Origin: UBA2767 sp965228625
GTDB lineage: Bacteria > Pseudomonadota > Alphaproteobacteria > Rhizobiales > Methyloligellaceae
Assembly: GCA_965228625.1 (NCBI GenBank)
Contig: OZ245829.1
Span: 124,001 to 188,000, forward strand
DNA: 64,000 nt
Direction: 5' to 3'
In this document: piece by piece, positions 39,164-48,124 of the stretch
How positions within the stretch are numbered: position 1 is the stretch's first letter
How the letters are laid out: each line of letters opens with the position of its first letter
Translations under genes and position numbers: made by a program
Notes under the pieces: generated by a model
Databases searched by the model: none
The model's input: only the letters and a program-made list of their open reading frames with translations
Told to the model about the DNA's origin: nothing

Positions 39164-41395
39164 ATGACCGACGCTGACGCCGTTCGGGGGAGGAAGCGGT
39201 TGAGCGTTCTGTCGGAAAAATGGCCGTTCGTATCGATACACGATCCGGACCGGATCAATCTGCGCAAAGCGATACGCGCCTTCATTCTCGCGCCGGCGAC
39301 GTTTTTCCTGCTGCAACACATTCTGGACCAGCCTCTGGCGGCGGCGCTCGGATTTTTGTCCTGTTTCAGCCATCTGGTTTTCGGCGATTTTGGAGGTCCG
39401 AGGGGGCAGCGCGCATGTGCATATGCGGCATCCATCGTGCTGACCGCGCTTTTGGTACTCGTTGGGTCACTGCTCGCCGGAACGGTCGGCTGGGCCATAG
39501 TCGGCATGTTCATCCTCATGTTCACGGCGGTCTTCTCAACCGCCTTCGGAGGCTATGCGCCCGCCTTTGTTGCGCCGCTCGCGCTCGCCTACGCCTGTGC
39601 GGTGTTCATTCCCATCGAGGCCATCGGCCTGAGCGACCGGCTGATGGCATGGACATTCGGCGGTCTTGTCGCGTTGATCGGCGGTGTCTTTCTGTGGCCA
39701 CGCGATGCCCGCGCGAAGTTACGGAATTCTCTGGCTGATTGCATTGCGACCCTCGCCGAGGCACTCACTGCATGGGTGGCCGGTCAGGACAGCTCGGAGC
39801 ACTTGAACCGGCTTATGGCGGAGCTCGGCGACCTGCGTAGCAATGTGGCCCTGACGCCATTTCGTCCAGCCGCAATGGGGACACGCGACGTCGCGCTGGT
39901 GCATATGATGGAGAGCTTGGTCGCGGCGTCGGCAACAGCAAAACAGGTTGTTGCCAACAATGCGCGTGACAGCGACCGCGCCCTTGCCGCACAACTGATC
40001 GAAGGCATTCGGCGGGCCGAGGATGTGCTGCGCGGCAAAGCGGATCCCGGCGTGATGCGTGATGAGACCCGGGCGCTCGACAGGCTGCTTGTGCAGTACC
40101 GCAAACAGACGCGCGCGCGGATCGGCGCTCTCGACGAATCACAAGTCGACCAGGCGATCGACAGTCTGCACACGTCTTTCCCGGTCCTTGCATTCGCCCA
40201 TATGGCGCTGTGGATCGAGGTCGATGCGATGCAGATCCAGGGGCGCAACGCCGATGTGGTTGACGCGGATCCACAATTCTCGTCTGCATCTCTTGGCTTT
40301 GCGCGCGTCCGCGCTGTAGTCGGGACCCATTTTGATACGGGTGGCGTGATCTTCCGCAACGCTCTGCGCTCGGCGACTGCATTTGCGCTCGGCGTGCTCG
40401 TCGCCAAAATCGTGCCCACGGGACACGGCTTCTGGGTCGTGCTTGGCGTGGCCGCCGTCCTCCGCACCAGCGCCGCATCCACAACCGTCACGGCCGTTCA
40501 GGCCCTGTCCGGCAATCTGATCGGATTCTTGGCTGCGGCGGCAGTGGTGCTTTCGCTGGGTGACAGTCCGGCGCGACTTGAATGGCTGATTCCGCCCCTC
40601 GTTTTCTTTGCTGCCTATTCAGGCGGGATCTGGGGTATCTCGGTCGGGCAGATGGCATTCACGGTGATGGTCGTGGTCCTTTTCAGCGTTGTGAAACCGG
40701 CGGGGCTCGAGGTGGATATTGCACGCGTCGAGACAGTTGCACTGGGGGCTGTTTGCGCGGCGGTCGTCGGCTTTCTCATGTGGCCGAGGGGAGCCCGTGC
40801 GCAGTTGGGACGTACGATGGCAGAGGTGTACCAGGCAGCGGCCGATGCACTCGATGCCGCTCTCACGGGCGATGAGCGCAAGCGCCGCGCGGCAGGTGGT
40901 GCGCTTCAGGCGGCACGGCATCGTGGACGGGCGGCCTTCATTACCGCGCTCAGTGAGCGGGGGGAGAAGCTCGATGTGCCGGAATGGGCTTCGCTGCAGC
41001 GGCCGCCGGCGATGGCGCTCTCCTTGCTGCAGGACTTGCTGCCTGAATTCCCGAAGTCGAAGCTTGCCCCGTTCGAAACCGCAGCGAATGCCGTGCGCGC
41101 CCAGGGCAAGGCTGCAACGCGCCGGCTCGACCTTATAGCCGAAACACTGACAAGCGCGCAGGGCGCAAAACCGGAGCGTCCGGCACTGCCTGCGCGCAAG
41201 ACTGTAGAGCAAGAGCTCAGGACGTGTCTCGCGGCCTGCTTCGGAAAAGACAGGTCCGCACTGACCCCGACCCTCGATCTGATTGCCTGGAGCGACTGGC
41301 TCTCGCAGCTCGATGACTCGATCGATGAGGCCGCGGATTCCATCGCGAGCGTTTCCGGTGCGGCCTCCCCGCGCGCCTGGTTGAGGTGGGACTGA
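39164..41395 (+). CDS. FUSC family membrane transporter
   Basis: This 743-residue protein has two membrane blocks (residues about 40-170 and 395-540), each followed by a long cytoplasmic helical region, as in the FUSC/aromatic acid exporter family. FUSC-type segments include FGDFGGPRGQRACAYAAS near the first block and VLGVAAVLRTSAASTTVTAVQALSGN at the second. The related AaeB and YccS proteins export aromatic acids or have unknown function. The gene stands alone between the ArsR gene and a convergent pair of small genes. Confidence 0.8.
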   Translation: MTDADAVRGRKRLSVLSEKWPFVSIHDPDRINLRKAIRAFILAPATFFLLQHILDQPLAAALGFLSCFSHLVFGDFGGPRGQRACAYAASIVLTALLVLVGSLLAGTVGWAIVGMFILMFTAVFSTAFGGYAPAFVAPLALAYACAVFIPIEAIGLSDRLMAWTFGGLVALIGGVFLWPRDARAKLRNSLADCIATLAEALTAWVAGQDSSEHLNRLMAELGDLRSNVALTPFRPAAMGTRDVALVHMMESLVAASATAKQVVANNARDSDRALAAQLIEGIRRAEDVLRGKADPGVMRDETRALDRLLVQYRKQTRARIGALDESQVDQAIDSLHTSFPVLAFAHMALWIEVDAMQIQGRNADVVDADPQFSSASLGFARVRAVVGTHFDTGGVIFRNALRSATAFALGVLVAKIVPTGHGFWVVLGVAAVLRTSAASTTVTAVQALSGNLIGFLAAAAVVLSLGDSPARLEWLIPPLVFFAAYSGGIWGISVGQMAFTVMVVVLFSVVKPAGLEVDIARVETVALGAVCAAVVGFLMWPRGARAQLGRTMAEVYQAAADALDAALTGDERKRRAAGGALQAARHRGRAAFITALSERGEKLDVPEWASLQRPPAMALSLLQDLLPEFPKSKLAPFETAANAVRAQGKAATRRLDLIAETLTSAQGAKPERPALPARKTVEQELRTCLAACFGKDRSALTPTLDLIAWSDWLSQLDDSIDEAADSIASVSGAASPRAWLRWD

Positions 41396-41401
41396 GGAGC
41401 T

Positions 41402-41611
41402 TCAGAATCCACGTCGCGGTCTCTTCAGTCGCGACACCTCCGCGAGATAAAAGCGTGCCGCGAGGGCCTCGGCGCTGTCCGGACCATGGATATTGATCGC
41501 ATCCAGATAGGCCTCTCTCGCCTCGCGCAATCCACTTACTATGGTGGACGAGCCGGACTGTGTGGAAGCAGTCCGGCCCTCCACATCGCGCGTCACATCA
41601 TGGCGCCTCAT
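41402..41611 (-). CDS. Small hypothetical protein, 69 aa
   Basis: The frame beginning at the ATG at 41611 (overlapping the stop of the previous small gene as ATGA) gives MRRHDVTRDVEGRTASTQSG and a helical second half with LREAREAYLDAINIHGPDSAEALAARFYLAEVSRLKRP. The coupling with the gene before it argues it is real. I recognise no family. It is convergent with the FUSC gene. Confidence 0.6.
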   Translation of the reverse strand: MRRHDVTRDVEGRTASTQSGSSTIVSGLREAREAYLDAINIHGPDSAEALAARFYLAEVSRLKRPRRGF

Positions 41612-41793
41612 GACGTGACCCGCCTGCCGTCGGAGTTGCGGGTGAAGGCCGACGCGACCTTGCCGAACACCCGGGCAGGCGCCCGGAACATCGCCATGAA
41701 AAACCTGCGCCACTGTTCTCCGCGCAAGCTGCGGGCCTTCATGACGTAGTACGTGTACTCGTCGAAATCAGGCGACTTGTAACGTTCTCTCAT
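41608..41793 (-). CDS. Small protein resembling RSP_7527 family
   Basis: This 61-residue protein (ATG at 41793, GGAG seven bases upstream; two extra codons possible at 41799) reads MRERYKSPDFDEYTYYVMKARSLRGEQWRRFFMAMFRAP. The YYVMKARSLRGE pattern recalls small alphaproteobacterial RSP_7527-like proteins; I hold that assignment loosely. It is coupled to the next small gene by ATGA. The pair starts near one of the intergenic GCAACAANTGAAAC motifs. Confidence 0.65.
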   Translation of the reverse strand: MRERYKSPDFDEYTYYVMKARSLRGEQWRRFFMAMFRAPARVFGKVASAFTRNSDGRRVTS

Positions 41794-42097
41794 TGTCATT
41801 CTCCATCATCGGGGGTTCCGCCGGGCATTCAGTCTCCGGCGGACGTGTGCGGAAACACCGCTGATCACGCAGCATGAGAAATGGGCACCGTCCGTTTCCG
41901 CTTGATGTCCGATAGAGAGGGATTTGGTTTCAGTTGTTGCCGCGCCGGAGAGTTCCCGCGAAACACGGCAACAAATGAAACCAATTGGCGCCCGGCGCGC
42001 AATTCACCTGAAACCTGCGCTTCTTAGATCAGGGCAGTGACGCATCACAGGATGGGTCGCTTGTGATGGATCTGACATTTGAGAAGGAGTGCCGGAC
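41794..42097. other. Divergent promoter region of the small gene pair and DUF1127 gene
   Basis: The 304 bases hold no gene. They carry the paired motif/inverted repeat at 41924-41984 and an extra TGAAACC half-site near 42009. They should contain promoters for both directions. Confidence 0.5.
41924..41984. promoter_or_regulatory. Inverted pair of GCAACAANTGAAAC motifs
   Basis: The arm TTGGTTTCAgTTGTTGCCG (41924-41942) pairs with CGGCAACAAaTGAAACCAA (41966-41984) at 18 of 19 positions across a 23-base interval. Each arm contains the 14-base motif: GCAACAACTGAAAC on the minus strand (41927-41940) and GCAACAAATGAAAC on the plus strand (41968-41981). The same motif recurs before amt and before the second marC gene. 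Confidence 0.75.
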
Positions 42098-42376
42098 ATG
42101 ACCAACACCGTCTCGCATTTGCCGGGGCCGTTGCCTGCAAGAGGCACGGCGTCGCGAAGTGTCTTCGAACGCGTTGCCTCGCAAATCCGGACGATTCGCG
42201 ACAGGATCGTCCGGGCCGTGAGAATCCGCCGCACCTATGACATGCTGAACGAGCTGGATGATCATACGTTGCAGGACATCGGAATCAGCCGCGGTGAACT
42301 CAAATCGGTCGCCACTCATTCGGTCGACTATCCCGATATTCCCTATCATCACTGTCACCGGAACCGGATGAGATGA
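42098..42376 (+). CDS. DUF1127 domain protein
   Basis: This 92-residue protein has the DUF1127 core in its second half (RIRRTYDMLNELDDHTLQDIGISRGELKSVA), with a short non-conserved N-terminal part. Such small basic proteins are stress- or RNA-linked in alphaproteobacteria. GGAG lies eight bases before the ATG at 42098. The divergent promoter region holds the paired regulatory motif. Confidence 0.88.
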   Translation: MTNTVSHLPGPLPARGTASRSVFERVASQIRTIRDRIVRAVRIRRTYDMLNELDDHTLQDIGISRGELKSVATHSVDYPDIPYHHCHRNRMR

Positions 42377-42487
42377 TTTGCCGAATTGTCGAACGCGCGT
42401 TGCCGATGGCCCTTCCCATGATCCGCGGGCGGGTCTGACGCAACGCGCGCACTGTCGCCGCGGCATGAACGCAGCCGGGCCCTTTCT

Positions 42488-43240
42488 CTAAACTGCACCC
42501 TGACGGCTCGGCGGTTCGAACACGTAACCCGCCCCGCGCACGGTCTTGATGACCTGCGGTTTCGTCGGATCCTTTTCCACCTTTTTGCGCAGCCGCGTCA
42601 CGCGCACATCAATGGACCGGTCAAACGGTTCCCAGCCCTTGTTATGCGCCAGCTCGAGCAACTGGTCCCGGCTCAACACCCGGTTCGGCCGTTCGGCAAA
42701 GGCCTTCAGAAGATCAAACTCCATGGCCGTGATCTCGACCTCTTCTCCTTCAGAATTGAACAGCTTGTGCGCGTCGAGGTCGAGGACACAGGTACCGAAC
42801 TGGACACGCGTTGTCGGCTCGCCGGTCGGTGCGGCGGCGCCGGTCGCCTCCTGGTTCTGGACGCGCCGAAGGACCGCTTTCGTCCGTGCCAACAGTTCGC
42901 GCATGTCGACCGGCTTCGGCAGGTAGTCGTCCGCACCCATCTCGAGACCGACGACCCGGTCGATGATCTCGCCCGACGCGGTCATCATGATCAGGCCGAT
43001 ATTGGTGGTTTCGGTGAGGAAACGCGCAAGCGACAGACCGTCCTCGCCCGGCATGGTGATGTCGAGCAGGACCAGATCCACCGTCTCGTCTTCGTCGGCA
43101 ATGATCTCGCGAAGCGCGACACCGCCATCGGCTTCGCTCACGCGATATCCGTGCATTTCGAGATAGTCGCGGACCGTCTCGCGAATATCCTGTTCGTCAT
43201 CGACAACAACGACGTGTTTTGCCTCTTTATCGTCCGCCAT
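42488..43240 (-). CDS. OmpR family response regulator
   Basis: This 250-residue protein has a receiver domain (VVVVDDEQDIRETVRDYLE, phosphorylation Asp in LVLLDITMPGEDGLSL, Lys in YLPKPVD) and an OmpR-type winged helix (residues about 150-245; EVEITAMEFDLLKAFAERP, TVRGAGYVF). It follows the hybrid kinase gene by 38 bases on the minus strand and is almost surely its partner. It is the best candidate to bind the 14-base motif found nearby. Confidence 0.95.
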   Translation of the reverse strand: MADDKEAKHVVVVDDEQDIRETVRDYLEMHGYRVSEADGGVALREIIADEDETVDLVLLDITMPGEDGLSLARFLTETTNIGLIMMTASGEIIDRVVGLEMGADDYLPKPVDMRELLARTKAVLRRVQNQEATGAAAPTGEPTTRVQFGTCVLDLDAHKLFNSEGEEVEITAMEFDLLKAFAERPNRVLSRDQLLELAHNKGWEPFDRSIDVRVTRLRKKVEKDPTKPQVIKTVRGAGYVFEPPSRQGAV

Positions 43241-43278
43241 CTTGGGACCCTCGTTATTGATAGATCAAACTCAAGCAC

Positions 43279-46200
43279 TCATCTCTTGCGCATATTGCTC
43301 ATGAGTTCCGACATCAGCTCCCGCACCTCCTCCGTCATGACCGGCTTTTCTATGAACGGGCAGCCGGCGGTTCTCAGGAACTCCCGGGCGCGCCGCCCAA
43401 GCGTGTCGCCCGTGAGAAAGCCCATCCGGTCGCGCAGTTCGGGGCGTTCTTTTTCAAGACGTCTGAACAGGCCGGGCCCGTCGAGATGCGGCATGCGCAG
43501 GTCACACAACAGGACGTCGAAATCCGTCCGGGCGATTGCCTGCAGGGCCTGTTTCCCGGAGTGGGCGATATCGACCTGATGGCCGTCGACCTGAAGGATC
43601 TCGGCAATGACCGTGGCGACCTCCGGTTCATCGTCAATGACCAGCACTCGGGCGCTGCCGTCGGCCCGCCTCGGTGCGGCGCGGCGTTTGTCGGGCTTTG
43701 CCTTGGCCCCCGAGCGCGGCAGAGAGATGATGAAATTCGCACCCTCACCCGGTTCGCTTTCCACGCCGAGAGAGCCACCATGTGTCGAGACGATGCGATG
43801 GCACAGAGCCAGCCCCAGTCCCGTCCCTGCCCCGACGTCCTTTGTCGTGAACAGCGGCTCGAAAATGCGTTTCTGCAGTTCCGCCGGAATGCCCGGCCCG
43901 TTGTCGCGCACGATCAGAAAGACGCTGCCGCCGCTGGCATTGGCATGCGTTTCGATGGTCAATCTGCGCTCCGCCTCAATCTCTTCGAGTGCGTGCTGTG
44001 CGTTCACCAGCAGATTGGTGACGACCTGACCGAACTGGTCGGGATCGACCATCACCTGCGGCAGGTCCGGGGCCAGCTTGAGCTCCACATAGATATCCGC
44101 TGATCTCAGCGCATAGGCGGTGACCTCAAGAGCCGTCTCGACCACCGTATTGATGTCCAGCGGCCTGCTCCGTGCCGGTTCCTGCCGGGCCATCGCCAGG
44201 AACGACTTGACGATCCGGGCGCAGCGGTTGGCGGCCTCGCTGATCTTCTCGGTACGATGCGTGATTTCCGAATCCGAAACGGTTTCCGCCAGGAGTTGCG
44301 CCTGTCCGACAAGCACCGAAAGTGGGTTGTTAAGTTCGTGCGAGACGCCGGCCAGCAACTCGCCCAGGGCGCTCAGCTTCTCACTCTGATGCAGCGCTTC
44401 GCGTTGCCGTTCAATCTCGGCATCTTTCTCGCGCCGCTCCGTGAGATCGAGAACACTGGAGACGATCACCTGCTCACCCTGGAATTCGATCATCCGCGCG
44501 GATTCCAGTGCCCAGAAAGTGGAACCGTCGTGCTTGACCCGCTCGATCTCCCAATTGTCGATCGCCCCGGTGTCAAGCAGCGCGTCGAGATAGTTCTTGC
44601 GCTGTGAAATATCCGCCCAGCGCCCCAGAACACCGGGCTGATGCCGGTTCTTGCCCTTGGCGTATAGTTCCTTCGACGACGGGCTCTCGTAGAGAATCTC
44701 TCCGCTCTCCACCCGGTTCATCGTGACTGGTACCGGCGAGGCCTCGAGCACCCGCCTCACGAGGTTTTCGCTCTCGCGGAGCGTCTCCTCCATCTCCTTG
44801 CGTTCTGTGATCTCGATCCGAACGCCGGCGCGACCCCCCTGCCGGGTCCTGTAGCTCGAGCCAACGAACCAGCGTCCGTCTGCGTGCTGGATCTCGAAGC
44901 CGGTGTGATCCCGCGTACGCGTACGCGTCCACTCCGTCACAAATTCGTCGACGCGGCCTTCGGCGTTCATGAACTGGCCGCGTTCGGCGCCGGTGCGGAT
45001 CAGATCGGACCATTTGACCCCTGGCTGCAGAATGTCGGCACAAACCGAGTTCAACTCCTTGTAGGTGGAGTTGCACATGACAAGGGCGTCGTTTGCATCC
45101 CAGATGGCAAAGCCCTCGAGCAGGGACTCGATCGCGTCTTCGAGGGTTTCGCGCGCCGTGCGCAGGTCCTGTTCGCGGGTCTTGCGGTCAGTGATATCGG
45201 TGAGCGTCACAACGATGCCACCCTGTCGCGTAACCTGGTGGCCGCATTGCACCCACCTGCCGTCGGCCTGTTGGTACTCCTGGCCGGCGCACATCTGTCG
45301 GTATTCCCGGACGCGCTCCGCAATCCACTGGTCGACGCGGCCAACCGCGGCCGGATAAAAGCCGCTTCGTGCTTCCTTTTTGATGAGGTCGAACCAGTTC
45401 ACCCCTGGCTCGAGAAACACGGAGCCGACGCAATGGAAATCGCGGTAGCGCTGGTTGCATATCACCAGCCGGTCATCCGCATCATACAGTGCAAACCCTT
45501 CGGACAGAGCTTCGATGGCGTCTTCCAGGGTTTCCTGCATGCGCCGGATTTCGTTTTCGCGACGGCGCTCCTCGGTCAGATCGCGGGTCGTGGACACAAT
45601 GACCTGTTGGCCGTTGAAGTCGATGCGCTTGGCAACCACGGAAGCGGGATATTTTTCACCATCGGCGCGGCGGAACTGCACCACATAGTCTTTGACCTGG
45701 CCGTGCTTCTTCAGTTCCGCCACATAGGATTTGCGGTCGGCCGTATCCGCATAATGGTCAATCGCCGATTTCGGTGCGTTGTCGGGATCGCCGCCATAGG
45801 CTTCACGCGAAGACGGGCTTTCATAGAGAATTTCACCGTCTTCGAGACGCGTCATGCGTATGGAAACCGGGCAGGCCTCCAGCACACGCCGGACCAGCTC
45901 ATCGCCGGAGCGCTCATTCCGTGTTGCGCTCTCCTGGTCGACGCGTGCCAGCGATCCGACGATCCAATCCTGACCGTCCTCGCTCTTCAGCTCGACCGTT
46001 TCGCGCACCGGAAGATAATCGCCGTTTGCCGTTTCCAGCCTGTACTCGCTGGAATGAGCGCCTCCTTCGCGCAACGTCTTGAGTGTCGGGCGCGCTGCCT
46101 TTCGATCTTCGGGATGGATGTGTGTGGTCAGTCCGTCCCTTTGCTTCAGCAGCGCAGCCGGCTTGTACCCGGCAATCTCCCGGACATTCTCGCTGACATA

Positions 46201-46317
46201 GGTGAGCGGCCAGCCGCGCTTTGCCTCCGCGAGATAGTAGATCACGGGTGACTGCGCCGTCGCGTGCTCAAGGAGCGATCGGCCTTTTGCGCTGTCCATT
46301 CGCATGGTGCGATCCAT
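43279..46317 (-). CDS. Hybrid sensor histidine kinase with five PAS domains
   Basis: This 1012-residue cytoplasmic-looking protein has about five PAS domains (residues about 15-135, 145-250, 265-380, 385-510 and 515-630), then HisKA (GVSHELNNPLSVLVGQAQLL, phospho-His near 670). The HATPase domain follows (NLLVNAQHALEEIE, VRDNGPGIPAEL, GTGLGLAL), and last a receiver domain (VLVIDDEPEVATVIAEIL, DVLLCDLRMPHLDG). No membrane segment or Hpt domain is visible. PAS domains could sense redox, ligands or light. No Shine-Dalgarno is clear at 46317. It is divergent from amt. Confidence 0.93.
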   Translation of the reverse strand: MDRTMRMDSAKGRSLLEHATAQSPVIYYLAEAKRGWPLTYVSENVREIAGYKPAALLKQRDGLTTHIHPEDRKAARPTLKTLREGGAHSSEYRLETANGDYLPVRETVELKSEDGQDWIVGSLARVDQESATRNERSGDELVRRVLEACPVSIRMTRLEDGEILYESPSSREAYGGDPDNAPKSAIDHYADTADRKSYVAELKKHGQVKDYVVQFRRADGEKYPASVVAKRIDFNGQQVIVSTTRDLTEERRRENEIRRMQETLEDAIEALSEGFALYDADDRLVICNQRYRDFHCVGSVFLEPGVNWFDLIKKEARSGFYPAAVGRVDQWIAERVREYRQMCAGQEYQQADGRWVQCGHQVTRQGGIVVTLTDITDRKTREQDLRTARETLEDAIESLLEGFAIWDANDALVMCNSTYKELNSVCADILQPGVKWSDLIRTGAERGQFMNAEGRVDEFVTEWTRTRTRDHTGFEIQHADGRWFVGSSYRTRQGGRAGVRIEITERKEMEETLRESENLVRRVLEASPVPVTMNRVESGEILYESPSSKELYAKGKNRHQPGVLGRWADISQRKNYLDALLDTGAIDNWEIERVKHDGSTFWALESARMIEFQGEQVIVSSVLDLTERREKDAEIERQREALHQSEKLSALGELLAGVSHELNNPLSVLVGQAQLLAETVSDSEITHRTEKISEAANRCARIVKSFLAMARQEPARSRPLDINTVVETALEVTAYALRSADIYVELKLAPDLPQVMVDPDQFGQVVTNLLVNAQHALEEIEAERRLTIETHANASGGSVFLIVRDNGPGIPAELQKRIFEPLFTTKDVGAGTGLGLALCHRIVSTHGGSLGVESEPGEGANFIISLPRSGAKAKPDKRRAAPRRADGSARVLVIDDEPEVATVIAEILQVDGHQVDIAHSGKQALQAIARTDFDVLLCDLRMPHLDGPGLFRRLEKERPELRDRMGFLTGDTLGRRAREFLRTAGCPFIEKPVMTEEVRELMSELMSNMRKR

Positions 46318-46457
46318 GAAAACTGCATTTACTCAGCGAGTTACCGGACGCGATCGAACTTAACACTGACACATGCGCCGCTGACAGCCCGTCAGCGTCC
46401 GTGCCCGAAGCGGCAGGAAAATGGGGCCTCACCGTTTCAGCCGTATGTCTGCCCGCT

Positions 46458-46471
46458 GCAACAATTGAAAC
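46458..46471 (+). promoter_or_regulatory. GCAACAATTGAAAC motif between the kinase and amt genes
   Basis: GCAACAATTGAAAC lies in the 269-base divergent region between the hybrid kinase gene and amt. It matches the 14-base motif seen twice at 41927-41981 and once at 47980-47993. It ends 115 bases before the amt ATG and 140 bases from the kinase ATG. Confidence 0.65.
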
Positions 46472-46586
46472 ACTTGCGGACTCCTCCGGAAATCCAACTG
46501 AAATCAAGATACCGGACGTTCTCCCGCACGGAACGGGGAACGCGATTTGATCCGCCGGCAACTCCTGTATGGAGGGGAGCGAATAC

Positions 46587-47912
46587 ATGATCAGAGACCA
46601 GCGCGCGAAGTGGATCCGGTATCTCGCCGTTCCGGCAAGCACAGCTTGTGTCCTTGCCGTGTTTTCCGGGCCTGCACATGCTGCCCCGGGTGACGAAATT
46701 ACCATTCTGATAAGTACCTTGTACATTTTGTTGCACGGTGCGCTCGTCCTGTGGATGGCGGCGGGCTTCGCAATGCTGGAGTCGGGTCTGGTGCGGACCA
46801 AGAGCGTCAGCACCATTCTTCTGAAGAACATCACTGTTGTCGCGATTGCCTCGGTCGCCTTCGCGCTTCTCGGTTACAATCTCATGTATGACAACGTTGA
46901 TGGCGGGCTGTACGGGACGCTAAGACCCTGGACGTTTCCCGAAGCCATGTACGGTATGGCGCGCTCCACCGGCCACGTTCCCGGTGCGCACTGGTTTTTC
47001 CAGATGGTGTTCGTGGCCACGGCGGCCTCGATCGTGTCGGGCACTGTCGCGGAAAGGGTGAAACTGTGGCCCTTCTTCGCATTCGTGTTCGTGCTGACGG
47101 CGATCATCTATCCCATTGCCGGCGCCTGGCATTGGGGCGGCGGTTGGCTGGCGAAAATGGGCTTCATCGACTTTGCCGGGTCGACCATCGTGCATTCGGT
47201 CGGCGGTTGGGCTGCTCTCACGGGGGCGATGGTCCTCGGTGCGCGGCGCGGCAAGTATGATGACGAGGGCCGGGTGCGGCGCATGACCGCGTCCGCCCTG
47301 CCCCTGACGACGCTTGGCACGTTCATTCTCTGGGTCGGCTGGTACGGTTTCAACGGCGGCTCGCTTGGCACCTTGAGCACGTTCCAGGATGCGGTGAGCC
47401 TTGCGCATATCTATGTCAATACGACCATGGGGGCCGCGGGGGGCATCCTCGCCGCCATCGTGCTGATGCAGATCTTCGTAGGCAAGATCGACGTACGCCA
47501 TGCGCTCAACGGTGCACTGGCCGGGCTCGTCTCGATCACCGCGAGCCCCGACACGGCCGATCCGTGGCTTGCCCTCCTGATCGGCGCGGTTGGCGGGATC
47601 ATCGTGGTCGTCACCACGCCGCTGCTCGACCGGTTCCGCATCGACGACGTCGTGGGCGCGGTTCCGGTGCATCTTTTTGCCGGTATCTGGGGAACCCTCG
47701 CGGTCTGTTTCAGCCACAACCAGGCGGATCCGCTGGTGCAACTCACCGGTATTGCCGCGATCGGCGCGTTCACGGCCTGCACCAGCTATTTCCTGTGGTG
47801 GTTCATCCGCCTCACCATCGGCCTGAGGCTGAGCAAGGCCGAGGAGGTGCTGGGGCTCGACCGGATCGAACTCGGCACGCCGGCCTATCCGGAATTCAGG
47901 CTCAACGACTGA
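46587..47912 (+). CDS. amt: Ammonium transporter Amt
   Basis: This 441-residue protein starts with a signal-like segment (residues about 9-30) and has about 11 membrane segments. Amt signatures are ILLHGALVLWMAAGFAMLESG, GAWHWGGGWLAKMGFIDFAGSTIVHSVGGWAAL (in part) and the pore His pair regions HSVGG and PVHLFAGIWGT. It conducts ammonium/ammonia. GGAGGGGAG lies seven bases before the ATG (46587). No glnK (PII) gene is next to it, although amt is usually paired with one. Confidence 0.93.
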   Translation: MIRDQRAKWIRYLAVPASTACVLAVFSGPAHAAPGDEITILISTLYILLHGALVLWMAAGFAMLESGLVRTKSVSTILLKNITVVAIASVAFALLGYNLMYDNVDGGLYGTLRPWTFPEAMYGMARSTGHVPGAHWFFQMVFVATAASIVSGTVAERVKLWPFFAFVFVLTAIIYPIAGAWHWGGGWLAKMGFIDFAGSTIVHSVGGWAALTGAMVLGARRGKYDDEGRVRRMTASALPLTTLGTFILWVGWYGFNGGSLGTLSTFQDAVSLAHIYVNTTMGAAGGILAAIVLMQIFVGKIDVRHALNGALAGLVSITASPDTADPWLALLIGAVGGIIVVVTTPLLDRFRIDDVVGAVPVHLFAGIWGTLAVCFSHNQADPLVQLTGIAAIGAFTACTSYFLWWFIRLTIGLRLSKAEEVLGLDRIELGTPAYPEFRLND

Positions 47913-47979
47913 CCCGCCGATTTGCAGAAAAGGTCGTCCGGCGTCTGTCATGCCATGTCCGCGCCGGCGCGGCGGCCGT

Positions 47980-47993
47980 GTAACAAGTGAAAC
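47980..47993 (+). promoter_or_regulatory. GTAACAAGTGAAAC motif upstream of the second marC gene
   Basis: GTAACAAGTGAAAC matches the 14-base motif found near the two-component system at 13 fixed positions (GYAACAANTGAAAC). The shared run extends to ACACTT after it, as at the amt copy. It lies 132 bases before the marC start. Confidence 0.65.
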
Positions 47994-48124
47994 ACTTTTC
48001 ACCCGTTCAAGACATCTTGGCGAAACACCGTCTTCCTAACTCTTCAACATGACCAAATGGGCGCCGCGGCAAACCAGCCGCGGGTCTGGCCCGAAACGGA
48101 TCGTGGAACGAGGAGGACAGTTCG

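Noticed and set aside
44884..46251. 455-codon plus-strand frame
   Set aside because: It is antisense to the hybrid kinase gene, with no recognisable domain.
46920..48002. 360-codon minus-strand frame
   Set aside because: It is antisense to amt, which is a clear gene, and the translation is a charged, unpatterned sequence.
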